Assembly: GCA_963422745.1 (NCBI GenBank)
Contig: OY730477.1
Coordinates: 1 to 64,000 of the forward strand
Reading direction: 5' to 3'
Source: G963422745 sp963422745
Lineage (GTDB): Bacteria > Actinomycetota > Acidimicrobiia > Acidimicrobiales > Aldehydirespiratoraceae
DNA: 64,000 nt
A program made the position numbers and the translations under genes. Of the stretch, positions 9,813 to 18,479 are shown in pieces. A model generated the notes under the pieces. The model did no database searches and had not been told where the DNA came from. It worked only from the letters and a program-made list of their open reading frames with translations. Each line of letters starts with the position of its first letter. Within the stretch, counting starts at the first letter, position 1.

Positions 9813-9871
9813 TTTTGTACTATAGATCATAGTACAAAACACACTATAGATACAGGATAAACTATAGTCAA
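9813..9871 (-). promoter_or_regulatory. Strong promoter plus 11-bp-arm palindromic operator upstream of the carotenoid oxygenase
   Basis: On the minus strand TTGACT (9871-9866) and TATAGT (9848-9843) are 17 bases apart, the best sigma-70-type promoter seen in the window. Just downstream, at 9813-9839, TTTTGTACTAT and its inverse ATAGTACAAAA are separated by 5 bases, a near-ideal operator for a TetR/MarR/GntR-type dimer at the transcription start. Shorter relatives of the half-site (ACTATAG, ATATAG) recur from 9843 to 9882. The stretch is AT-rich in a GC-rich genome. No regulator gene adjoins it. Confidence 0.65.
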
Positions 9872-9976
9872 GACAAAATATAGTTCAGGGTAAACTGTAA
9901 ACAAGAAAGCCTTCTTGCGGCGGCCTGTATCCGCAGAGTTGCCCGATCCAGATCTACCCCACCCGTAGAGTGCAGA

Positions 9977-11002
9977 TCAGCGGCACTCGTTGATCACGGC
10001 TCCGAAACCCTCAACAGTCTCGACAAGGCCCTCAAACATGGACCCTCTCAGTACCGCCACGAGGTTGAGGCTTACGCTGGTGAATCCCAAATTGGTCACT
10101 GCGCGGATCTGCGATTCGATCTCGGCGGGTGAGCCCGCAACAGCATATTTCTGGATCGAGTCCTCGGTGATCAGATCGAACAGTTCGGGTGGGTCGAAAC
10201 GTTCAACATCGAAGTACCAGCCTTGGGCTCGTTGCAGGCTGGCATCAATGGCGGCCAGCCGGTCGGCTGGCATCTCGGCAGGGCGGATGATCGCCAGGTA
10301 GTGCGCTACGTAGCGCACTACGGACCTGCGGGCCAGGTCACCGTCTTCGGACACGCACAGAGTCAATCGAGGGGCGACCTCAATCGAGTCCGGTGAACGA
10401 CCTGCCCGTGCGGCACCCACCGCCAACCAACCCTTGTACTGCTCAACGAGCGCGGCGCTGAAGTGGCGGGCTCCAACCAGGGCGATGTCGGCCAATTCCC
10501 CGGCCAGTTGCATGACCTGTCGGCTGCGTGTCCCGATCGAGATAGGCACCCGCACGTCGGGAGGTCGAATCAAGGCGGTGCCGTCCATCGGGAAAATCTC
10601 ACCGTCAAGGTGCACCGTTTCACCAGCAAGCAGACCCTTGATTCCAACGACGGCCTCGCGTAGGGCCCGAACCGGTCGTGGGTAGTTGATGCGCAGATCC
10701 TCGAGTCCGGCACCCACACCAATCCCGAGGAATATCCGGCCCCCGGAGAGCTCTTGCAGCGTCGACACCGCGCCGGCCAGCACAGCAGGGTGACGGGTGT
10801 AGGGATTGGTCACCATAGAACCGATCATGATGCGTTCGGTGGCCTGCGCTATCAGAGCTTGCAACACGAAACAATCTGGCCAGAAGACCACATCAGAGAT
10901 TCCGAGCCGGTCGAATCCGACCTTCTCGCAACGACGGGCCAGGGCCACAGCTTCGGCCGGGCTCATTCCCGGTGTGATCTCGGCTTCTAAGATGGTGCTC
11001 AC
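9977..11002 (-). CDS. LLM-class F420-dependent oxidoreductase
   Basis: 341 residues of the bacterial luciferase-like fold: VALARRCEKVGFDRLGISDV, IMIGSMVTNPYTRHPAVLAGAVSTLQELSGGRIFLGIGVGAG and a C-terminal region with EIESQIRAVTNLGFTSVSLN. This resembles methylene-tetrahydromethanopterin-reductase-like F420 enzymes. It probably reduces or oxidises the compound handled by the upstream operon; the substrate is unknown. It follows a second enzyme of the same class with 30 bases between them, so the two are likely co-transcribed. Confidence 0.85.
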   Translation of the reverse strand: MSTILEAEITPGMSPAEAVALARRCEKVGFDRLGISDVVFWPDCFVLQALIAQATERIMIGSMVTNPYTRHPAVLAGAVSTLQELSGGRIFLGIGVGAGLEDLRINYPRPVRALREAVVGIKGLLAGETVHLDGEIFPMDGTALIRPPDVRVPISIGTRSRQVMQLAGELADIALVGARHFSAALVEQYKGWLAVGAARAGRSPDSIEVAPRLTLCVSEDGDLARRSVVRYVAHYLAIIRPAEMPADRLAAIDASLQRAQGWYFDVERFDPPELFDLITEDSIQKYAVAGSPAEIESQIRAVTNLGFTSVSLNLVAVLRGSMFEGLVETVEGFGAVINECR

Positions 11003-11032
11003 CCGAATCGTTCTTGGCGACGCAAGGACCGT

Positions 11033-11929
11033 TCAACAGCCGGGCTTTAGGCCCTCAAGCGCTTCCCAGTCCGGCGTGCCAACCGGCGGGGTTGTAGAGA
11101 GAGGTTGAATGCAGACGTGGTCGGCTCCTGCGTCGGTGTGCTCGTCAAGCCTGGCTCGGATTGTGTCAGCATCACCCCAGGCGACAACCGCGTCCACGAA
11201 TCGCCCTTTGCGGGAGTCGATATCGGTGTCGCTGAAACCGAGCCTGTTCCAGTTATTGCGGTAGTTAGGCAGGTCAGTGTACATTCCAAGAGCAGCGTTG
11301 GCCGCGGTGTGCGCAGCCGTTCGGTCGGTCGTGAGAACCACCTTTTGCTCAACGCATAGAAGCGGCCCTGGCCCCATACGGGCACGGGCCATCTCGGTAT
11401 GTTCCGGTGTGGTCCAGTAGGGATGGGCGCCGTCAGTTCGTTGAGCGGCAAGATCCAGCATCTTGGGCCCCAGTGCGGCAAGCAGGCGCAGTGGCTCTGC
11501 TTTGGGGGCAACCGCCACATACGGCGCCGTGTCCATGTCATTGAGGTAGGCCCGCATGGTGCTCAGCGGTTTCGAGAAGTCCAGGTTCCTGATTCCCTCA
11601 ACCATGGGTGCGTGCGAGACACCGAGTCCGAGGGTGAAGCGGCCACCGGACTGCTCGGCTAGCGTCGCCGCCACTTGTTTCATGGCCCCCGGATGGCGAT
11701 TGAAGATACTCGCGATCCCGGTTGCGAACCTGAGAGTGGTTGTGTTCGCCGCTAAGGCTGCGATGTGGGCGAAAGGGTCACGTCCGATTGTCTCGGGCAA
11801 CCACAACGTCGAATAACCCAACGACTCGATCCGCTGGGCGAAACGGATTGCCGTGTTGATACCCATGGTCTCGGTAAAGAACCAGACACCACGCGTGCGC
11901 AGGGCTTTTTGGCTAGGGGCGTCTTTCAC
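11033..11929 (-). CDS. LLM-class F420-dependent oxidoreductase (TIGR03620-like)
   Basis: 298 residues, luciferase-like fold, beginning GVWFFTETMGINTAIRFAQR and containing LWLPETIGRDPFAHIAALA, FATGIASIFNRHPGAMKQ and GGRFTLGLGVSH, the pattern of the mycobacterial-type TIGR03620 group. The start is GTG at 11929 behind AGGAGAATTACAC. The ribosome-site sequence TAGGAGAATTA is present twice, 21 bases apart (11933-11943 and 11954-11964). The neighbours are another F420-type enzyme and a DinB-fold protein, so it likely forms part of one catabolic pathway. Confidence 0.85.
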   Translation of the reverse strand: MKDAPSQKALRTRGVWFFTETMGINTAIRFAQRIESLGYSTLWLPETIGRDPFAHIAALAANTTTLRFATGIASIFNRHPGAMKQVAATLAEQSGGRFTLGLGVSHAPMVEGIRNLDFSKPLSTMRAYLNDMDTAPYVAVAPKAEPLRLLAALGPKMLDLAAQRTDGAHPYWTTPEHTEMARARMGPGPLLCVEQKVVLTTDRTAAHTAANAALGMYTDLPNYRNNWNRLGFSDTDIDSRKGRFVDAVVAWGDADTIRARLDEHTDAGADHVCIQPLSTTPPVGTPDWEALEGLKPGC

Positions 11930-11985
11930 GTGTAATTCTCCTAGTCGGTCTTCTAATTCTCCTATTCAGTTCAATGCCGAACCGA

Positions 11986-12774
11986 CTACATCGTGTAGGC
12001 CAGGTTGAGGACCGCACGATCACCCCATTGGGCATCGCCGCTGCAACGGATACGTCCAGAGTCAATCCGGGTCTGGGGGTCGATTCGTCCTGCTGCCAAC
12101 ATCATGAATGTCTCTACGTCTGCGGTCACTTCCACATCGGGCGTTGCGACAGAATCGACCTGCACAGCACGACCGTCAACAACCACGCAAAGGTCCTGTT
12201 GCACACCGCCGGTGATATGAAAGACGATCGACATGCCGTCGGGAAGACCGATCTTTTTTCCAACGATGTAGCCGATCGCGGAGGCGACCTCAGCGACCGC
12301 CATCTGAGCTCCGATGTCTTCGTCGGGGAGCTGTCGGCCCATCGGAATTGCAATGTCTTGGGTGTGGACCCACATGTCAAATACACGGATTCTCAAGAAC
12401 CGGCCGTATGTGCCGATGCCCGTCGGTGTGATTGACGGCGTGTCGACAATAGACGGGTCTTGGGAGCGGAGATGATTGAGACGCGATGAGGTGATCTCCG
12501 CTGCTTGTGAGCCGAGCGCTGCGGGATCTAGATCGACAATCTGGGTCATGAGATCAAACGGTGGCGGATTGTCCGTGGACGGCACCCAAGCATTGAGCAC
12601 GTGCTCGACGCCCATTACGTGGGCGATAACGCCGCGTACATCCCAGTCCGGGCACAACGACCGGATTGCCCATTGTTCAGGCGTAAGGCGATCGCAGAGT
12701 TCGTTGTAGTGGGTGTACATCAGCTCGTGCGCGGTGATGAACTCTTTGAGCGTGGGTTCGTTGAGCATGTTCAT
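11986..12774 (-). CDS. DinB/maleylpyruvate isomerase-like mycothiol-type protein
   Basis: 262 residues. The N-terminal four-helix DinB fold has metal ligands H52 (GVIAHVMGVEH) and H137/D140 (DMWVHTQD), as in mycothiol-dependent maleylpyruvate isomerase and TIGR03083 proteins. The C-terminal part (about 175-262) resembles the SCP2-like domain that follows it in this family. It may use mycothiol for isomerisation or thiol transfer on a ring-cleavage product (inference). Its start overlaps the stop of the DsbA-fold gene by four bases (12771-12774). Confidence 0.82.
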   Translation of the reverse strand: MNMLNEPTLKEFITAHELMYTHYNELCDRLTPEQWAIRSLCPDWDVRGVIAHVMGVEHVLNAWVPSTDNPPPFDLMTQIVDLDPAALGSQAAEITSSRLNHLRSQDPSIVDTPSITPTGIGTYGRFLRIRVFDMWVHTQDIAIPMGRQLPDEDIGAQMAVAEVASAIGYIVGKKIGLPDGMSIVFHITGGVQQDLCVVVDGRAVQVDSVATPDVEVTADVETFMMLAAGRIDPQTRIDSGRIRCSGDAQWGDRAVLNLAYTM

Positions 12775-13466
12775 GGTGCGGGTTTCTCCCGGCTCTCCCA
12801 GTCACGAGCCTCAATATACGGACGGAACACCCCGGAGATGTGGGCCATGTCTGCGTCGGTCTTCGGGGTCTTCATCTCATACAGATACCGAACCTTGGAA
12901 TACGCAACGGTGAGATCCCACAAGTCGAGTGCTTCACGGCCGGTGGGGGCGGGCGCGACGACCGGGCCGTAGACATGGCGGCCGTTGTCAAAGACAAGGG
13001 TCGGAACACCAAACCCACCTTCGGCAACGACGGCATCGTGGTCGGATTTGACATCGTCATGGGTGGTCGGATCTTCGATCGCTGCTCGCACAACTCCAGG
13101 GTCCAAGCCGAGATCCGTACAGATTTCCTCGGCCACCTCAGGCTTGTGCGGTTTGCGGCCTTCGCTGTGCAGGGCTCGGCCTGCTGCCTCATAGAAGCGG
13201 TCGCAGTTTCGCATTGACGAGCGTCGCAGCAGCGCAGCAACCCGCAGCATGCTCCAGCCATAGGACCACTCCCGCTCCCACGGGTGTTTCTTGTGGGGCT
13301 CCAGGTTGATTTCCTCTAACGAAAAGAACCGCCAATCGATCTCAATCGGCACGCTCTCGCGTACCTCACGTATCCACACCGATGTCTGATACGCCCATGG
13401 ACACAACACATCGAAATGAAACCCCACCCGAATTGCGGAAGTTCGTTCGCTAACCATGAATGCCAT
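12771..13466 (-). CDS. DsbA-fold (FrnE / hydroxychromene-carboxylate isomerase-like) protein
   Basis: 231 residues with a DsbA thioredoxin fold: FHFDVLCPWAYQTSVWIREV carries C22-P-W-A, a single cysteine rather than CxxC, so it is unlikely to make disulfides and more likely to bind a thiol cofactor. GGFGVPTLVFDNGRHVYGPV is the cis-proline region. Proteins of this type isomerise aromatic degradation intermediates or act with polyketide and phenolic pathways. An inner start at 13457 is possible. It is coupled to the DinB gene downstream and follows the BMP importer by 108 bases, so it probably belongs to the same transcript. Confidence 0.8.
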   Translation of the reverse strand: MAFMVSERTSAIRVGFHFDVLCPWAYQTSVWIREVRESVPIEIDWRFFSLEEINLEPHKKHPWEREWSYGWSMLRVAALLRRSSMRNCDRFYEAAGRALHSEGRKPHKPEVAEEICTDLGLDPGVVRAAIEDPTTHDDVKSDHDAVVAEGGFGVPTLVFDNGRHVYGPVVAPAPTGREALDLWDLTVAYSKVRYLYEMKTPKTDADMAHISGVFRPYIEARDWESREKPAP

Positions 13467-13574
13467 CGTGCATCACCGGCGCATGCCTGCGCCAACCCAC
13501 AGCAAGTCTGCCTCCCCGACAGCCGCCGAAGCAGATGCCATCTGGGAGGGTTGTCGCCATCTGTCAAAGAATGG

Positions 13575-14537
13575 CTAGTTCGGTTCAGTCGCTCGCCGGA
13601 AAGGTATCCCCAAGGCGCTGGGTCCCTTGATTCCGCCACTGCCGCCGACGGCCAGAGCGATGAGCGTTACCACGAAGGGCATAGCGATGAAGAACTCGAA
13701 CGGAACGGCCGAGTCAAGGGTCTGGAATCGGAACTGCAACGCATCCAAGCTGCCAAAAAGGACCGCCCCCGCCATGATCCAGCCCGGTCTCCAGCGACCG
13801 AAGATCACCAGCGCAAGTGCCACCCAGCCCCGTCCCGCTGTGATGTTTGAGTTGAAGAAGCCCAACTGCCCTACAATTAGGAGCGCTCCCCCAAGCCCAG
13901 CGAGGGCCGAACCAACCGTGGTGGCCACGATACGTGCGGCCACAACGCTGTGGCCGGCGGCTTCAGCCGCGGCGGGTGACTCGCCCGTGGCGTCCATCAC
14001 GATCGTGGCGTACGAACGGCGGAGCCAGATTGAGATCACGACGATGATCAAGACACCCACGTAAACAACAAGGTTTTGGCGAAAGAAGGCCTCGCCGATA
14101 AGCGGGATGTCCTTTAGCACGGGGATGCTCAAGGTACTAGGCCTGGGGACGCGAGGAGGTACTGCAGTTCCTCCGTACACCTCGGTATTGAGAAACGAGG
14201 TGAACGCCACCCCAAAAAGGGTGATGCTCAGGCCAGCGACCACCTGGTCGACACGCTGAACAACCACCAAAACCGCAAAACCCAATCCAACAACGGCGCC
14301 AGCCATGATCCCGCCAATGAGACCTACCCAAACCGATCCGCTCTCATAGGCTGCGGCGAAGGACGCGAAGGCACCGATGATCATGGTGCCCTCCAAACCA
14401 AGATTGAGCACGCCGGAACGCTCGGTGATCATCTCTCCAATTGCCGCCACACCGACCGAGATCGATAGCCGCACTCCCGACGCGAGCACGGCAGTCCAAA
14501 ATGTCAAAGTCACGATGTCTTGTTGCGCGAGGGTCAC
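13575..14537 (-). CDS. BMP-type ABC transporter permease (YufQ-like)
   Basis: 320 residues, about eight membrane spans, with the family patterns ITERSGVLNLGLEGTMIIGAFA and GLGGALLIVGQLGFFNSNITAGRGWVALALVIFGRW. It is the second permease of a nucleoside/BMP-family importer. Its start overlaps the previous permease gene by four bases (14534-14537). Confidence 0.9.
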   Translation of the reverse strand: MTLAQQDIVTLTFWTAVLASGVRLSISVGVAAIGEMITERSGVLNLGLEGTMIIGAFASFAAAYESGSVWVGLIGGIMAGAVVGLGFAVLVVVQRVDQVVAGLSITLFGVAFTSFLNTEVYGGTAVPPRVPRPSTLSIPVLKDIPLIGEAFFRQNLVVYVGVLIIVVISIWLRRSYATIVMDATGESPAAAEAAGHSVVAARIVATTVGSALAGLGGALLIVGQLGFFNSNITAGRGWVALALVIFGRWRPGWIMAGAVLFGSLDALQFRFQTLDSAVPFEFFIAMPFVVTLIALAVGGSGGIKGPSALGIPFRRATEPN

Positions 14538-15613
14538 TGCGTCCCCCTACTGCGACGCTCGGCCATGGCGTTCCCCGCAATCACACAGATCACCACAAGT
14601 GCCTGCACCGACTGCATCAACGTGACCGGCAGACCCGACTGCCGTTGGGCTGCTTCGGCACCAACGAGCATGGCCGACAATCCGAAGGCCGCGACCAACA
14701 CGCCGATCGGATTGTTACGGCCCAGGATTGCCACGATGATGGCCGTGAACCCGAATCCCGCCGCCGTGCCACCCGATACCCGAAGTTGCTCGCCAGCTAA
14801 CGTCACGTACCCGGCGATCCCGGCGAAGGCTCCGCTCAACGCCAGGATCCCCAAAGTCACCACACGTCGTCTCGACTCGTTTGCGTAGACCGCACCCCGG
14901 TTGGCGCCATGTGCTCTCACCAGGTAGCCAAAACGCGTAGCTTTCATCACCCAAGCCATGATCGCCACTAGAACCACCGCGAAGACGATGCCTATGTGCG
15001 TGTCAATCCAAGCTATGTCGGGCAGTTCAGCCGATCCAATCCTGCGTGTCTGCGGCAGAAAACTCTCGGGGTCCTGCAGCGGATCCCGGGCTAGGTAATT
15101 GAGCAGCGGTACGGCGGTGAACGTCAACAACAGCGTGGCGATGACATCGTTCACGCTGTAGCGCGTGATCAACAATCCAGCGATTGCAGCCCAGATGATC
15201 CCGCCGATCGCTCCGAGCACCAAGCCGACGGTGATGGCGATCGGAACGGGTAGGTCCACGACACCCAGCACGGCGATGGCAGCGACAGCTCCGGCGATCA
15301 ACTGCCCTTCGGCGCCGATGTTCCAGATCGAGGCCTTGAAACCAACCGCCAACCCGAGCCCGACCAGGACCAGGGGTGTGGCTCGGCTGAGGGTGTCGCG
15401 CCAGCCTGTGCGGGCGAACAAGGACTCTTCAAGAACGATCCAGTAGACCGTGAAGGGATTGTCCCCCGCCCATACGATAAGGATCCCTCCGACAACGAGC
15501 GCCACCAACACAGCCGACATCGTCGGCACGGCGGCACCGATTGGTGCGCTAAGCCGGTCAAGGGCTCGGGTTGTGGAACTGGACGGGCCGCTCACACAGC
15601 GCCACCCATCCAC
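14534..15613 (-). CDS. BMP-type ABC transporter permease (YufP-like)
   Basis: 359 residues with VGLGLAVGFKASIWNIGAEGQLIAGAVAA, RYSVNDVIATLLLTFTAVPLLNYL and GFTAIIVAILGRNNPIGVLVAAFGLSAMLVGAEAAQ, typical of the first permease of nucleoside-type BMP importers. Its start at 15613 lies inside the ATPase gene (which ends at 15592), a 22-base overlap indicating translational coupling. Confidence 0.9.
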   Translation of the reverse strand: MDGWRCVSGPSSSTTRALDRLSAPIGAAVPTMSAVLVALVVGGILIVWAGDNPFTVYWIVLEESLFARTGWRDTLSRATPLVLVGLGLAVGFKASIWNIGAEGQLIAGAVAAIAVLGVVDLPVPIAITVGLVLGAIGGIIWAAIAGLLITRYSVNDVIATLLLTFTAVPLLNYLARDPLQDPESFLPQTRRIGSAELPDIAWIDTHIGIVFAVVLVAIMAWVMKATRFGYLVRAHGANRGAVYANESRRRVVTLGILALSGAFAGIAGYVTLAGEQLRVSGGTAAGFGFTAIIVAILGRNNPIGVLVAAFGLSAMLVGAEAAQRQSGLPVTLMQSVQALVVICVIAGNAMAERRSRGTQ

Positions 15614-17046
15614 AGGCCGATACGGGTTCGGTCAAAAGGACGCTCTTCGGGGCCAAGCAACCTGCCCCCGGAGGCAACCAACAGTTGATCGGCGGACTCC
15701 ATCAACTCGTCAAGGTCTGCGGAGATCCAGATCACAGCTCCGCCTTGGGCCGCGAAATCAAGCAGTTGTTGACGAAGATGGCGCGCCGCTCCAGGATCCA
15801 AGCCTCGAGTCGGCTGACACGCAAGAACAAGACGGGTCCCTTCGGAGAACTCACGGGCCGCAACGAGCTTCTGGGCATTGCCACCAGAGAGGGAGTCGGC
15901 ACGATGGTGTGGCTCACCCTTCACTGCCCACCGCCGCATCCTGACCGAGGTGTCCGCGGTGATATCTTGCAGACGCCACGGGGTCCGACCCAGCATCACG
16001 TTCTCGGTGCACAGCATCGGCCCGATGAGCCCACGGGCATACCGATCCGAGGGTAGATACGCCAGTCCCGCAGCGATACGGGCCCGAGGGTGCATTCCGG
16101 CTAGGTCCACATCACCCATCCGGATCGTGCCCGACGTCACTCGGGCGAGACCGGCAACGGCGAGTTCCAAACCAACTTGACCATTGCCGTCCACACCGGC
16201 CACTCCGACTATCTCGCCCTCACGCACCGAGAGGTCCGCTTTGGTGAGTTTGCCAGCCGACACCTGCTGCATTGCCAGCACTTGTTGTCCGCGGTTGTGG
16301 TCTTTGCGGGCAATTGCGGGCACCTCTGAACCGACCATCTCCGCGGCTAGGGATTCCGGGGTTCGTTCGCCGATAGCTGAGACGGGGCTAACCACCTTCC
16401 CGGCTCGCAGCACGACAACACGGTCCGCTGCGGCGATGACCTCGCGTAGGCGGTGGGTGATCAGAACCACGGCGCGGTCCTGATCGTGAGCGAGCCGCCG
16501 CACGACGTCAAGCATTGCGGTGGCTTCGTCGTCTGTCAGGACGGCTGTCGGCTCGTCGAGCAGCAAGACATCGGGGTTTGAGTCAAGCGCACGCAACAGC
16601 TCAAGACGTTGCTGTTCGCCGACCGACTGCTCACCGACGGGACGTTCCAGATCAATCTCAAAACCCAGGTCCGCTGCGAGAACCCTCAGTTGTTCGGCTG
16701 CTGTTCGTCGGTCGCATCGCCGTTCCCTTTCGGCTCGAAACAACAGGACTATTTCGGCGGGCAACATCGTGGGTACAAGCGCGAAGTGCTGATGTACCAG
16801 TGCTATTCGTGCTTCGACCGCCTCGCGTGGCGAACCCGGGGCGAAAGGTTCGCCGTTTCGCAGCAGATGACCTGTTGAGGGCTGATCCAGACCACCGATG
16901 ATTCGCATCAGTGTCGTCTTGCCAGCTCCGTTCTCGCCGAGCACGGCGAGAACCTCACCTCGTCGGATGTCGAGATCAACGTCGTCTAGTGCTTCAACGT
17001 CTCCGAAGACGCGCCCGACCCCGACGACCTGAATCGTCGGGGTCAA
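15592..17046 (-). CDS. BMP-type ABC transporter ATP-binding protein (two NBDs, YufO-like)
   Basis: 484 residues with two fused nucleotide-binding domains. NBD1 is canonical: Walker A GENGAGKTT, signature SVGEQQRLELLRAL, Walker B VLLLDEPTAVL. NBD2 starts about residue 250: its Walker A region reads GVDGNGQVGLE and lacks the Lys-Ser/Thr pair, its signature is SLSGGNAQKLV and its Walker B region is LVLACQPTRGLD. This asymmetry is normal for RbsA/YufO-type ATPases. It powers the importer formed with the two permeases downstream and the binding lipoprotein 48 bases upstream. Confidence 0.92.
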   Translation of the reverse strand: MTPTIQVVGVGRVFGDVEALDDVDLDIRRGEVLAVLGENGAGKTTLMRIIGGLDQPSTGHLLRNGEPFAPGSPREAVEARIALVHQHFALVPTMLPAEIVLLFRAERERRCDRRTAAEQLRVLAADLGFEIDLERPVGEQSVGEQQRLELLRALDSNPDVLLLDEPTAVLTDDEATAMLDVVRRLAHDQDRAVVLITHRLREVIAAADRVVVLRAGKVVSPVSAIGERTPESLAAEMVGSEVPAIARKDHNRGQQVLAMQQVSAGKLTKADLSVREGEIVGVAGVDGNGQVGLELAVAGLARVTSGTIRMGDVDLAGMHPRARIAAGLAYLPSDRYARGLIGPMLCTENVMLGRTPWRLQDITADTSVRMRRWAVKGEPHHRADSLSGGNAQKLVAAREFSEGTRLVLACQPTRGLDPGAARHLRQQLLDFAAQGGAVIWISADLDELMESADQLLVASGGRLLGPEERPFDRTRIGLWMGGAV

Positions 17047-17094
17047 GTCAATATTGGATCTGTCGGTCTCCCGACTAACTGCGGGATGAACCTG

Positions 17095-18090
17095 TCACTC
17101 CGGGATGAATTCAACTGTGAAGGTGCCAGCTTTGATTTCGTCGCGTCGTTCCTCAAACAGAGACATCGTCTCGCTGGGGATCCTGTCGGCCAGTTCGCTG
17201 TTGATCTCAACTAGAAGGCCACCATCAGCCACACCCACCCGGTATTCCTTGGCCGGAGTGAATGAGTCGTCGTTGATGTCGGAGATCATTGGGCGCAGCA
17301 AAGCCGAGGTGTCCCACACCATCGATGCGAAGACGGTGTCTTTGGCGAGTTCGCTCATGTCGCCGACGTAACCCGTTGCGAGTAGACCACGTTCTTCGGC
17401 GAGCGCGATCTGACCAAGCACAGGTCCCTCTCCACAGGCAGCGAACACATCGGCTCCTTCATCAGCCGCAGCAGTTGCCGCTTCCTTGGCTTTGGAGACA
17501 TCAACCCAGTCGCCGATGTATGTAGTCACTCCCCTAGCTTGGGGGTTAACTTCCTGCGCCCCAAGATAGAACGCCTCAATCAGCGAGTGGCAAGCGGGGA
17601 TATCAAAACCACCAGCGCCTCCGAGCACGCCGGTTGAACTGATACCTCCAGCAAGGATACCCATCAGGTAGTAGGCCTCGTGGAAGGGCTGTGCATAGTC
17701 TGCAACGTTGCCTTCTTCGCCGCCGATTCCACCACCCCAGGCAAACGCCACATCCTCAAAGTCGGCTCCTACCTCCTTGGCGGTCTCGCCGTAGCCGAAG
17801 GAGTGAGCCACAATCAAATCAAAACCGTCCTCGGCGTAGCCACGAAGAGCACGTCCGGCGTCGGTTTCGGCAACTGACTCGGTGTATGCCAACTGCGAGA
17901 TCAGCCCCTCAGACTCAAGGGTCTTCGCCCCTTCATACATCTGCTGGTTCCACGACAGGTCGTTGATCTCACCCGGTAGTACAAGGGCGACACGAAGACC
18001 CGCTTCGTCGGTGTCGTCATCCCCGCATGCCGCTGCGATCAACGCCAACAAGGCCAGAACAGCGACAATTGATCGCCATGTCTTGGTCAT
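17095..18090 (-). CDS. BMP-family substrate-binding lipoprotein
   Basis: 331 residues: signal peptide with lipobox LIAAAC (Cys22), a short DDDTDE linker, then a Bmp domain (VALVLPGEINDLSWNQQMYEGAKTLE, FDLIVAHSFGYGETAKEV, FAWGGGIGGEEGNVADYAQPFHEAYYLMGILAGG). The BMP family binds purine nucleosides, autoinducer-type ligands or related heterocycles; the ligand here is unknown. It is the first gene of the importer operon. The start region is duplicated just upstream: an earlier GGAG-ATCCAA-ATG opens a nine-codon frame (MTPRNRRPK) whose TGA overlaps this gene's ATG. Confidence 0.92.
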   Translation of the reverse strand: MTKTWRSIVAVLALLALIAAACGDDDTDEAGLRVALVLPGEINDLSWNQQMYEGAKTLESEGLISQLAYTESVAETDAGRALRGYAEDGFDLIVAHSFGYGETAKEVGADFEDVAFAWGGGIGGEEGNVADYAQPFHEAYYLMGILAGGISSTGVLGGAGGFDIPACHSLIEAFYLGAQEVNPQARGVTTYIGDWVDVSKAKEAATAAADEGADVFAACGEGPVLGQIALAEERGLLATGYVGDMSELAKDTVFASMVWDTSALLRPMISDINDDSFTPAKEYRVGVADGGLLVEINSELADRIPSETMSLFEERRDEIKAGTFTVEFIPE

Positions 18091-18479
18091 TTGGGCCTCC
18101 TATTTCTTGGAGTCATTTGGATCTCCCCCATCTTTTGGAGCAGCAAACGATTGCGAGCCCCCGCCGCGGAGCCTAGACGATGGCAGTCACGGCGAGCAAG
18201 AGCAAACGGGTCCGCGCTGCGATGGTTCACAATGGTTGGAGGCACACCCGTGTTGCCGAGCAACAGAAAACGGGACCGCGCTGCGGCATGGGAATGACCG
18301 GGACCGGGGCGAAATCGCTTGCAATGCGAAAACAATGCCTGTGCGGGTCGCGACCGGAAAAGACTACGTTCGGGGTGCAATCGCTTGATCACAGCTTCGG
18401 CTGGACTGCGTTGGGTCCCATTTTTCGAATTTGACGCACACGCCGACGATCAGCGTGGGAATCGGTGCCAGGGAGTCAA
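18091..18479. other. Spacer between the BMP operon and the defence locus
   Basis: 389 bases with no recognisable gene. Its left end (18104-18126) holds the duplicated copy of the binding-protein start region. It must contain the promoter of the leftward BMP operon and the terminator of the defence genes. A clear -35/-10 pair was not found, and no strong hairpin was spotted by eye. Confidence 0.5.

Noticed and set aside
18087..18392. Minus-strand frame of 101 codons just upstream of the BMP lipoprotein
   Set aside because: No recognisable domain; only its last nine codons (behind a duplicated ribosome site) look translatable.
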